From positions 1-5,401 of the forward strand of contig JAHWYA010000174.1 of the NCBI GenBank assembly GCA_020028115.1: a stretch of DNA of 5,401 nt, written 5' to 3'. Positions 1 through 5,337 of this stretch are shown in pieces; the first letter of the stretch is position 1, and each line of letters opens with the position of its first letter. Under the pieces are notes generated by a model. It did no database searches, had not been told where the DNA came from, and saw only the letters and a list, made by a program, of their open reading frames with translations. The position numbers were made by a program, and so were the translations under genes. Source of the DNA: Anaeromyxobacter sp. (GTDB lineage: Bacteria > Myxococcota > Myxococcia > Myxococcales > Anaeromyxobacteraceae).

Positions 1-1475
1 CACGCGCGGCCTCGCGCGATCTCCACGAACCGCCGGGCGGCCGCGCCGGGCTCGCGGTCGGCGCGCCAGGCGACGAAGAAGCGGCGGGGGATCCGGACGC
101 CGCTCACCGGCACGATCCGCACCCGCCCCGCCTCGAGCTCGTCGTGGATCGCGGCGCGCGAGACGAACGCGGCCCCCACCCCCGAGGCGACCGCGGTGCG
201 GAGCGCCGCGAGCGATCCGACCTCCGCCACGACCGCCCGCGGGTCGAGCGGCGCGCCCAGGTTCGCGAAGTGCTGCTCGACGACCCGGCGGGTTCCGGAG
301 CCCTCCTCGCGCTCGACGCGCGGCAGCCGGGCCGCGTCCTCCGGCGGGATGGGGCCGGCGGGGAGCCGGGGGAGCGCCGGCGACGCGACCAGCACGATCT
401 CGTCCTCCGCGAAGTCCTCGAAGTGGAGCGCGGGGTGCGGCATCCGCGCGCCGAGGAACCCCACGTCGGCGCGCCCCTCGAGCAGGTCCTCCGCGACCGC
501 GGCCGAGTCCTTGACCGCCAGGCTCACGCGGACGCCGGGGTGGGCCGCGACGAAGGCGCGGAGCGCCCGCGGCAGGAGGTGCTCGCCCGGCGTCGTCGAG
601 GCCGAGATCGCAGCCTCGCCCGCGGGCGTCTCGGGCGCCGGCACCGGCAGCGTCCGCGGCGAGGTCGCCCGGCTCGCCGCGCTCGCCTCGTAGAGCCGCC
701 CGAGGTCCTCGAGCGTGACCGCGGAGGCGGGCTTGTCGAAGACGACCGCGCCCGCGCGCAGCCCCACCACCCGGCCGACGTGTGGGAGGAGCGGCTCGAG
801 CCGGTGCGTGGAGACGACCACCGTCCGCCCCTCGAAGGCGCCGGCGAGCAGCGCCGCGATCTCCGCGGCGCGCGCCGGGTCGACCGAGGCGATCGGCTCG
901 TCCGCCACGAGGAGGTCCGGCTCCTGGTAGAGCGCCCGGGCGACCGCGACCCGCTGCTGCTCTCCGCCGGAGAGCCGGTCCACCCGGTCGTGGATCCGGT
1001 CCGCGATCCCCACCCGCGCGAGGACCGCGGCGACGCGCTCCGCCTCGCGCCGCGAGCCGAGCGCGGCGAGCGCGGAGAGGAGCGACCGGCGGCCGAGCCG
1101 GCCCGCGACGACGTTCTGCATGACGGTGGCCCGCGGGACGAGCCAGAGCTGCTGGTGGATGGTGCCGATGCGCGCCCGGAGGGCCCGGAGCGCGCGGGGG
1201 GAGAGCGCGTCGACGCGTTGCCCGAGCACCTCGACGGTCCCCGCGGCGGGCGCGAGCGTCGTCGCGACGAGCCGCAGGAGCGTCGACTTCCCGGCGCCGC
1301 TCGGCCCGACCACCGCGACCCGCTCGCCCGCCGCGAAGGAGAGCGTCGTGGGGGCGAGCGCCACCCGCGCTCCGTAGGCGGCCGAGGCGCCGGCGAGGAC
1401 GACGGCGGGCGGGGCGGGGCGGGCCTCGAGGGGGGACCCGTCCCTCCCCCGCGCCCCGGCGACTTCGGCGTGCAT
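1..1475 (-). CDS. PhnC-like ABC transporter ATPase fused to a LysR-type effector-binding domain (3' end at window edge)
   Basis: The frame is open from ATG at 1475 to the left edge: 491 codons, then TG plus one unseen base. If that base is A, the protein is complete at 491 residues. Residues about 24-263 are an ABC ATPase: A-loop Tyr34, Walker A GPSGAGKST (57-65), Q-loop HQQ (107-109), signature LSGGEQQR (168-175), Walker B LLVADEP (188-194), D-loop SVD (197-199) and H-loop His224. All catalytic parts are present. The segment LVPRATVMQNVVAGRLG (112-128) and the end LGRLYEA are typical of PhnC, the phosphonate/phosphite-type importer ATPase. After a Pro/Ala linker (about 265-285), residues 286-491 match the LysR substrate-binding domain: ASTTPGEHLLPRAL (292-305), LLEGRADVGFLGAR, REEGSGTRRVVE, and a typical RRFVEIARG end. 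There is no helix-turn-helix, signal peptide or membrane helix, so both domains should be cytoplasmic. I infer ATPase control by a cytoplasmic ligand; the substrate is unknown. An in-frame TAA at 1487-1485 limits the start to GTG 1478 or ATG 1475. Confidence 0.9.
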   Translation of the reverse strand, partial: MHAEVAGARGRDGSPLEARPAPPAVVLAGASAAYGARVALAPTTLSFAAGERVAVVGPSGAGKSTLLRLVATTLAPAAGTVEVLGQRVDALSPRALRALRARIGTIHQQLWLVPRATVMQNVVAGRLGRRSLLSALAALGSRREAERVAAVLARVGIADRIHDRVDRLSGGEQQRVAVARALYQEPDLLVADEPIASVDPARAAEIAALLAGAFEGRTVVVSTHRLEPLLPHVGRVVGLRAGAVVFDKPASAVTLEDLGRLYEASAASRATSPRTLPVPAPETPAGEAAISASTTPGEHLLPRALRAFVAAHPGVRVSLAVKDSAAVAEDLLEGRADVGFLGARMPHPALHFEDFAEDEIVLVASPALPRLPAGPIPPEDAARLPRVEREEGSGTRRVVEQHFANLGAPLDPRAVVAEVGSLAALRTAVASGVGAAFVSRAAIHDELEAGRVRIVPVSGVRIPRRFFVAWRADREPGAAARRFVEIARGRA

Positions 1476-1481
1476 CACGCG

Positions 1482-1510
1482 GTGTTAGCGCAGGGCGCGC
1501 CGCCCGGCAA
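1482..1510 (-). promoter_or_regulatory. Candidate leaderless promoter of the ABC-LysR fusion gene
   Basis: On the minus strand TTGCCG (1510-1505) resembles a -35 box. It is separated by exactly 17 bases from TAACAC (1487-1482), a weak -10-like hexamer. The expected start of transcription falls at or next to the ATG at 1475. No Shine-Dalgarno sequence precedes that ATG, which fits a leaderless mRNA. The -10 match is only partial, and the TAA also serves as the in-frame upstream stop. Confidence 0.35.
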
Positions 1511-1566
1511 CGCCGCCCCGGGTGCGGGCGGGCGGGCACTTCCTCCCGGATCCCGGGTACTTGGTC

Positions 1567-1572
1567 TATGAT
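1567..1572 (+). promoter_or_regulatory. Candidate -10 element for the aspartate kinase gene
   Basis: TATGAT differs from TATAAT at one position and stands out in the GC-rich 133-base divergent gap (1476-1608). A start about 7 bases downstream would give a leader of roughly 30 bases before the ATG at 1609. No convincing -35 box lies 16-19 bases upstream. A modest ribosome-binding core, GGA at 1599-1601, sits 7 bases before the ATG. Confidence 0.35.
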
Positions 1573-1608
1573 GCGGCCCCTCGAACCCCAGCTCCCACGG
1601 AACCTTTC

Positions 1609-2997
1609 ATGATCACGGTCGAGAAAATCGGCGGCACCTCGATGTCGCAGTTCGGCGACGTCCTGAAGAACATCATGCTGCGCGATCCGAAGAACGTCTT
1701 CGGGCGCGTCTACATCGTGTCCGCCTACTCCGGCGTGACGAACGAGCTCCTCGAGCACAAGAAGACCGGCGCGGCCGGCATCTACGCGAAGTTCGCGCAG
1801 GGCGAGGGCTACGCGGCGGCGATGGAGGCCCTGCTCCGCAAGCTGCAGGCCATCAACAAGGAGATGGCGCCGCTCGGCCTCGATCTCGCGAAGGCCGACG
1901 GCTTCCTCGAGAAGCGGTTCAGGGAGCTCCAGGGCTACCTCGACTCGATGCGCCACGTCCTCGCGAGCGGCTACCTCGGCCGGGAGAACGTCCTCCTCGC
2001 CGCGCGCGAGATGCTCGCCGCGATCGGCGAGGCGCACAGCGCGTTCAACTCGGTCGAGATCCTCGAGGCGAAGGGCGTCGCCGCGAGCTTCATGGATCTC
2101 ACCGGGTTCGACGACGACGAGACCTGGACCATCGACGAGCGGATCCACCGCAAGTTCCAGGACGTCGACCCGACGAAGCAGATCGTGGTCGTGACCGGCT
2201 ACACGAAGGGGTCCGAGGGGATCATGCGGGAGTTCGACCGCGGGTACTCCGAGATCACCTTCGCGAAGGTCGCCGTCGAGCTCGAGGCGGACGAGGCCAT
2301 CATCCACAAGGAGTTCCACCTCTCCTCCGCCGACCCGGACCTCGTCGGCGGCCCGCAGAACGTGGTGCCGGTCGGCCAGACGAACTACGACGTCGCCGAC
2401 CAGCTCGCCGACGTCGGGATGGAGGCGATCCACCCGAAGGCGGCGAAGCCGATCGAGCTGGCGGGCATCGCGATCCGCCTGAAGAACACCTTCGAGCCGG
2501 ATCACCCGGGCACGCTCATCACCAAGAGCTTCGTGGGCAAGCAGGCGCGGGTGGAGATCGTCGCGGGGACGCAGAAGGTCACGATCATCGACATCCACGA
2601 CCCGAGCATGGTCGGCGCGATCGGGTTCGACCTCGGGATCCTCGAGATCTTCAAGAAGCACGGCGTCTCGTACATCCTGAAGTCCACCAACGCGAACACG
2701 ATCACCCACGTCGTGAACGACAAGTCGGCGAAGGCGGCGTTCATCGACGAGCTGAAGGCCCGCTACGAGCAGGTCACGACGCAGGCTGCGGCGGTGGTCT
2801 GCGTCATCGGCACGAACATCGCCATCCCGGGCGTGCTCGCCCGCGCCGCGAGCGTGCTCGCCGAGAACAAGATCAACGTGATCTGCGTCTCGCAGGCGTA
2901 CCGGCAGATCAACATGCAGTTCGTGATCGACCGGGCGGACTACAAGAAGGCGGTCGCGGCGCTGAACCAGGCGCTCTGCCTCAATTCCTCGAAGTAG
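1609..2997 (+). CDS. Aspartate kinase, ectoine-associated (Ask_Ect-like) type
   Basis: The protein is 462 residues. Aspartate kinase phosphorylates L-aspartate to aspartyl phosphate, the first step toward lysine, threonine, methionine and, in some bacteria, ectoine. It is cytoplasmic. The N-terminus VEKIGGTSM (4-12) replaces the usual KFGGTSV and is the form I know from ectoine-cluster aspartokinases, as is VSAYSGVTNELLEHKKTG (37-54). The catalytic domain covers about 1-305. The glycine/serine loop reads REFDRGYSEITF (207-218) rather than the common GRGGSDYTA type. IHPKAAKPIELAGI (274-287) and KNTFEPDHPGTLI (292-304) end the kinase domain. Two ACT regulatory domains follow, about 313-385 and 394-455. 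I chose ATG 1609 because family homology begins there; an in-frame ATG at 1522 would add 29 unrelated residues across the likely promoter. The gene is single, divergent from the ABC fusion, and ends in a terminator. I am sure it is an aspartate kinase and fairly sure of the subtype; lysC would be a loose name. Confidence 0.93.
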   Translation: MITVEKIGGTSMSQFGDVLKNIMLRDPKNVFGRVYIVSAYSGVTNELLEHKKTGAAGIYAKFAQGEGYAAAMEALLRKLQAINKEMAPLGLDLAKADGFLEKRFRELQGYLDSMRHVLASGYLGRENVLLAAREMLAAIGEAHSAFNSVEILEAKGVAASFMDLTGFDDDETWTIDERIHRKFQDVDPTKQIVVVTGYTKGSEGIMREFDRGYSEITFAKVAVELEADEAIIHKEFHLSSADPDLVGGPQNVVPVGQTNYDVADQLADVGMEAIHPKAAKPIELAGIAIRLKNTFEPDHPGTLITKSFVGKQARVEIVAGTQKVTIIDIHDPSMVGAIGFDLGILEIFKKHGVSYILKSTNANTITHVVNDKSAKAAFIDELKARYEQVTTQAAAVVCVIGTNIAIPGVLARAASVLAENKINVICVSQAYRQINMQFVIDRADYKKAVAALNQALCLNSSK

Positions 2998-3015
2998 GTG
3001 CGCCGCGGTCCTCGA

Positions 3016-3043
3016 CGGGCTCCGCGCTCCGGCGCGGGGCCCG
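3016..3043 (+). terminator. Hairpin terminator after the aspartate kinase gene
   Basis: A 12-base-pair stem pairs 3016-3027 (CGGGCTCCGCGC) with 3032-3043 (GCGCGGGGCCCG), with one G-T wobble and a TCCG tetraloop. An outer A-T pair (3015/3044) extends it. The tail TTCGCCTTCT is pyrimidine-rich, though not a pure T run. It starts 18 bases after the kinase stop and lies before the stop of the converging gene at 3052. On the minus strand the following sequence is not T-rich, so it is better suited to plus-strand transcripts. Confidence 0.75.
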
Positions 3044-3051
3044 TTCGCCTT

Positions 3052-3300
3052 CTAGAGCCCCCCGCCCCGCACCAGCCCGGCCACGACCAGCGCGAGCCCG
3101 ATCGCGAGCGCGACCGCCCCGCCGAGGCGCATCCCGCGGAGCCCCTCGGGTGACGCGAACCAGCTCGTGAGCGGGATCATGTTGGTGAACGCGTCCCGGC
3201 GCATCTGCGCGAGCATCCCCTTCCAGCGGACGTGCATCGTCTTCGCGAACCCGAGGACGAGCGCGCCCCACACCGCCACGAGGGCGCCGAGGAGGATCAC
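3052..3300 (-). CDS. Small two-helix membrane protein coupled to the oxidase gene
   Basis: The protein is 82 residues; I do not recognise the family. Two hydrophobic segments are clear: about residues 2-18 (starting ILLGALVAVWGALVLGF) and 59-77 (rich in Leu, Val, Ala, Gly). The connecting loop is positively charged (KTMHVRWKGMLAQMRR, then SWFASPEGLRGMR). By the positive-inside rule the loop should face the cytoplasm and both ends the periplasm. Translation starts at GTG 3300 inside the preceding gene: GTGA (3300-3297) holds both this start and the TGA stop of the oxidase-like gene. A ribosome-binding site GGGAG (3313-3309) lies 8 bases upstream within that gene. This arrangement implies one mRNA and translational coupling. 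The arrangement and the clear helix-loop-helix pattern make a chance reading frame unlikely. A role as membrane anchor or partner of the oxidase is only an inference from position. Confidence 0.7.
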   Translation of the reverse strand: MILLGALVAVWGALVLGFAKTMHVRWKGMLAQMRRDAFTNMIPLTSWFASPEGLRGMRLGGAVALAIGLALVVAGLVRGGGL

Positions 3301-4499
3301 GACAGGTGCTCCCGGACGATCGTCCGCGCGAGGTCCATCGACGAGGTGAACGCGGGCGAGATGGGGTTGAGGACGTGCACGGTCGCGTCCCGCGCCTCGA
3401 CGAGGAAGTCCATGACGAGCTCCTTCGTCCGCCAGTCGACGAGCTGGGGGCGGATGCCGACCTTGTCGGCCCGGTCGAAGAGCGACGGGTCGTAGGACTT
3501 CACGAGCCGGGCGGCGTCGCGGTGGAACCAGGTGGAGAGGTACTTGCGCGGCTCCGTGATCGCGACCGTCCGGAACTTCGGGTTCGTGAAGAAGAGCGTG
3601 GCGTCCGAGAAGATGATCGAGAGCGCCTCCCCGCCCGCGCCGGACAGGAAGCCGTAGTTCTCGCGCCCGAGCGCCGGGATCGCCGTCGGGCCGAGGTAGA
3701 CGTCGCCGTGGACCGAGCGGCTGAAGTGGACGCCGAGGAACGGGTTCCGGATGTCCGGGACCGGGTAGATGTTGCCGTTCACCGGGAACGTCGCGCCCTT
3801 CCGGAGCTTCCGGTAGATGCCCTTGAACGGGATGAGCCGGTAGTGCCCGGCCACGCCGAACGCCCGCGCCACGACGTCGCAGTGCGCGCCGGCGGCGTTC
3901 ACGAGCCGCGAGAACGCGATCTCGCCCGCGGTGGTCCGCACGCGCTCGGGGCCGGCCGGGCCGAGGAAGCGGCAGCCGGTCACGATCCGGATGCCGGCCG
4001 CCTCGAGCTCGGCGCGCAGGGCGGCGAGCACCGCCCGCGGGTCCACCGCGGCGGTGTCGAGCGAGTGGAGCGCCTTCCCGACCGTCCGCGCCATCGGCTC
4101 GAGCTCGGCGAGCTCCCGCTCGTCCACGAAGCGGACGCGCGCGCCGTTCGCGGTCGCCCGGCGGTGCAGCTCCTCGAGCGTCGGGATCTCCTCCTCGGTC
4201 CGCGCGACGATGACCTTCCCCGCCTCGAGGACCGGCAGCCCCTTCTCCTTGCAGAAGGCGCGCATGAGCTTGTTGCCGGAGAGGCAGGTCCGCGCCTTCG
4301 CCGAGTCCGGCGCGTAGTAGATACCGGCGTGGAGGACGCCCGAGTTCCGGCCGGAGGCGTGGCGGCCGAGCTCCGGCTCCTTCTCGAGCACGACCACGTC
4401 CGTGCGGCCCGCGCGCACGAGCTCGCGCGCGAGGGTGAGGCCGATGATGCCGCCGCCGATGACGAGGACGTCGGTGCGTTCCGGGAGCACGCCAGGCAT
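3297..4499 (-). CDS. lhgO: FAD-dependent L-2-hydroxyglutarate oxidase/dehydrogenase-like protein
   Basis: The protein is 400 residues, the usual length of LhgO (formerly YgaF). In that family FAD oxidises L-2-hydroxyglutarate to 2-oxoglutarate and feeds electrons to the membrane quinone pool. The dinucleotide-binding motif VIGGGIIGLTLAREL (13-27) is intact, and Glu39 at the end of the second strand should hold the FAD ribose. The family block HASGRNSGVLHAGIYYAPDS (47-66) follows, then PFKGIYRKL (224-232), IYPVPDIRNPFLGVHFSRS (244-262) and GPTAIPAL (270-277), ending with GIRPQLVD (348-355) and HVLNPISPAFTSSM (375-388). It closely parallels E. coli LhgO, which has NSGVIHAGVYYTPGS and YPIPDPAMPFLGVHLTR at the matching places. 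The genes csiD, gabD and gabT, next to lhgO in E. coli, are absent here. Other members of the DAO fold, such as glycerol-3-phosphate dehydrogenase, are less likely. The ATG at 4499 has no clear Shine-Dalgarno sequence. The last four bases overlap the start of a small membrane protein gene. Confidence 0.88.
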   Translation of the reverse strand: MPGVLPERTDVLVIGGGIIGLTLARELVRAGRTDVVVLEKEPELGRHASGRNSGVLHAGIYYAPDSAKARTCLSGNKLMRAFCKEKGLPVLEAGKVIVARTEEEIPTLEELHRRATANGARVRFVDERELAELEPMARTVGKALHSLDTAAVDPRAVLAALRAELEAAGIRIVTGCRFLGPAGPERVRTTAGEIAFSRLVNAAGAHCDVVARAFGVAGHYRLIPFKGIYRKLRKGATFPVNGNIYPVPDIRNPFLGVHFSRSVHGDVYLGPTAIPALGRENYGFLSGAGGEALSIIFSDATLFFTNPKFRTVAITEPRKYLSTWFHRDAARLVKSYDPSLFDRADKVGIRPQLVDWRTKELVMDFLVEARDATVHVLNPISPAFTSSMDLARTIVREHLS

Positions 4500-4505
4500 G
4501 CCGCG

Positions 4506-4511
4506 AATCTA
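4506..4511 (-). promoter_or_regulatory. Candidate leaderless -10 element of the lhgO-like gene
   Basis: TAGATT spans -12 to -7 relative to the ATG at 4499 and fits the TANNNT pattern, so transcription would begin at or next to the start codon. The ATG has no ribosome-binding site. No recognisable -35 box is found 16-18 bases upstream, so the call rests on spacing and on the local A/T richness in a GC-rich region. Confidence 0.35.
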
Positions 4512-4516
4512 TCCGA

Positions 4517-4560
4517 ACGGGGGGCCACTCGCCTCGCCTCCGCTCGGCTCGCGCCCCCGT
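4517..4560. repeat. Imperfect inverted repeat with GCGAG-type units between dodecin and lhgO genes
   Basis: ACGGGGGGC (4517-4525) can pair with GCCCCCGT (4553-4560), leaving one G bulged and a loop of about 27 bases. The loop, read on the minus strand, is built of short GCGAG/GAGCG units (GCGAGCCGAGCGGAGGCGAG and onward). It lies in the 92-base gap (4500-4591) after the dodecin stop. It could slow or end dodecin transcription, but there is no T run. Confidence 0.35.
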
Positions 4561-4591
4561 CGCCGCTCGACTTCGTGTCGGGGCGCCGCGC

Positions 4592-4798
4592 CTAGTGCTC
4601 GATCTTGAAGCCGATCCGCACCGTCACCTGGAACTCCGAGACCTTGCCGTCCTTGATCGCGCCGCGCATCTCGGCGACCTCGAACCAGCTCGTGTTCTTG
4701 ACGGTCTTCGCCGCCTCCTCGATCGCGACCTTCGTCGCGTGGGCGAAGCTCTCCTTGGACGTCCCGACCACCTCGATCTTCTTGTACACGCCGGACAT
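4592..4798 (-). CDS. Dodecin, flavin-binding protein (bacterial type)
   Basis: The protein is 68 residues, full length for dodecin. Dodecins assemble into hollow dodecamers that bind flavins (FMN, FAD, riboflavin or lumichrome), often CoA too, and store or quench free flavin in the cytoplasm. The whole family pattern is present: SGVYKKIEVVGTSKESF (2-18), a single helix AIEEAAKTVKN (25-35), WFEVAEMRG (38-46), and DGKVSEFQVTVRIGFKIEH (50-68). Trp38 matches the tryptophan that stacks on the flavin ring and Gln57 the glutamine that contacts it (Trp36 and Gln55 in the Halobacterium protein). Arg45 is the residue found in bacterial rather than archaeal dodecins. The start is firm: AAGGGAG (4809-4803) lies 4 bases before the ATG. 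Downstream, 92 bases away, is an FAD enzyme gene, which is suggestive but not proof of a link. The leader contains a GC hairpin and a palindrome, listed separately. Confidence 0.95.
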   Translation of the reverse strand: MSGVYKKIEVVGTSKESFAHATKVAIEEAAKTVKNTSWFEVAEMRGAIKDGKVSEFQVTVRIGFKIEH

Positions 4799-4822
4799 GC
4801 GGCTCCCTTCCCCGAACGAGCG

Positions 4823-4845
4823 GCGCGCGCCGCGGGGGCGCGCGC
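4823..4845 (-). promoter_or_regulatory. GC hairpin in the dodecin upstream region
   Basis: GCGCGCGCC (4823-4831) and GGCGCGCGC (4837-4845) form a perfect nine-pair G-C stem around a five-base loop. It ends 24 bases before the dodecin ATG and just upstream of its ribosome-binding site. If it lies in the transcript it would be a very stable 5' leader structure. In such GC-rich DNA a chance hairpin cannot be excluded. Confidence 0.4.
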
Positions 4846-4851
4846 GGTGAT

Positions 4852-4864
4852 TGACGTTCCGTCA
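4852..4864. promoter_or_regulatory. Palindrome TGACG-TTC-CGTCA, possible operator
   Basis: A perfect 5-base inverted repeat with a 3-base centre lies 54-66 bases upstream of the dodecin ATG, where a regulator could overlap its promoter. It sits in the least GC-rich part of the 125-base gap between the DUF1992 and dodecin genes (4799-4923). No regulator is identified and no clear -10/-35 pair could be assigned here. Confidence 0.3.
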
Positions 4865-4923
4865 CTATGACCGGAAACCCCTCGAGGCCGCCCGCCCCTC
4901 GTGGGTCCCTGCCACCGTTCGGG

Positions 4924-5325
4924 TCAGACACCGCGCGCGGCGCGCCACCGCGCCACGACCGCCTCCACGTCGAGCGGCGCGAGCGTGGTCGGAGGCCCGG
5001 AGACCGTCGTCCGGTTGATCTTCCGGATCCGCGCGTTCAGCTCCTCGAGGCGCTCGCGCACGACCCGCTCGTCCGAGACGCGCGGGAGCCCCTCGAGCAG
5101 CCGCTCCGCCTCGAGCCGCACGGCGAGGGCGTCGGGCAGGTTGGAGAGCTTCTCGCGCCGGAGCTTCTCCTTGATCCACCAGGCCTCCTCGAGCGCGCCG
5201 GTGAGCGGCAGCGGCCGGCCGGCGCCGCGGAGGCGGTCGAACTCCCCCTGCTCCTGGGCCTCGCGGATGATCCGGTCGACGTACCGCTCGTGGGTCTCAC
5301 CGGGCTTGCGGGCGGGGTCGGACAC
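4924..5325 (-). CDS. DUF1992 (DnaJ subfamily C member 28-like conserved domain) protein
   Basis: The protein is 133 residues, similar in size to the E. coli DUF1992 protein YhdN. The family hallmark is near the N-terminus: RIIREAQEQGEFDRLRGAGR (18-37), then PLPL. It is followed by EEAWWIKEKLRREKL (46-60), LPDALAVRLEAERLLEGL (63-80) and a charged helix ERVVRERLEELNARIRKINR (86-105). No signal peptide or membrane helix is seen, and the protein should be cytoplasmic and mainly helical. The biochemical role of the family is not established; the name comes from the same domain in the DNAJC28 protein of animals, but no J domain is present here. Translation likely starts at GTG 5325, since it lies 17 codons before the conserved block and no better start is seen. 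It has no clear Shine-Dalgarno sequence. The gene lies 125 bases upstream of dodecin on the same strand. Confidence 0.85.
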   Translation of the reverse strand: MSDPARKPGETHERYVDRIIREAQEQGEFDRLRGAGRPLPLTGALEEAWWIKEKLRREKLSNLPDALAVRLEAERLLEGLPRVSDERVVRERLEELNARIRKINRTTVSGPPTTLAPLDVEAVVARWRAARGV

Positions 5326-5331
5326 CCCACC

Positions 5332-5337
5332 GATCTA
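5332..5337 (-). promoter_or_regulatory. Candidate leaderless -10 element before the DUF1992 gene
   Basis: TAGATC occupies -12 to -7 relative to GTG 5325, the same place as TAGATT before the lhgO-like gene. TGGCCG (5360-5355) lies 17 bases upstream but is a poor -35 match. The TAG may instead simply be the stop codon of an upstream gene, in which case this would be an operon junction. Confidence 0.25.

Noticed and set aside
144..1571. Long plus-strand open frame over the ABC-LysR gene
   Set aside because: It is rich in Arg, Gly, Asp and Glu with no domain. The minus strand of the same stretch encodes a full two-domain protein, so this is a GC-driven shadow.
1522..1608. Upstream ATG that would extend the aspartate kinase by 29 residues
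   Set aside because: The extension crosses the TATGAT promoter-like site and has no family similarity; homology begins at the ATG at 1609.
2981..3271. 96-codon minus-strand frame overlapping the small membrane gene
   Set aside because: It is Arg/Ala-rich, overlaps the kinase stop and the terminator, and has no start signal; the 82-residue frame has coupling and two membrane helices.
3306..4595. Long plus-strand open frame of 429 codons opposite the oxidase gene
   Set aside because: Its composition is dominated by Arg, Glu, Val and Asp and it has no motif. The minus strand carries clear LhgO homology.
4851..4856. TTGACG as a plus-strand -35 box
   Set aside because: No -10-like hexamer lies at the right distance and no plus-strand gene follows; the bases belong to the palindrome.
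4865..4923. Possible terminator after the DUF1992 gene
   Set aside because: Only a short CGAGG/CCTCG pairing with a large loop and no T run can be drawn, which is too weak to annotate.
4509..4931. 140-codon minus-strand frame across dodecin
   Set aside because: It is a charged, low-complexity reading of the same strand; dodecin in the other frame is unmistakable.
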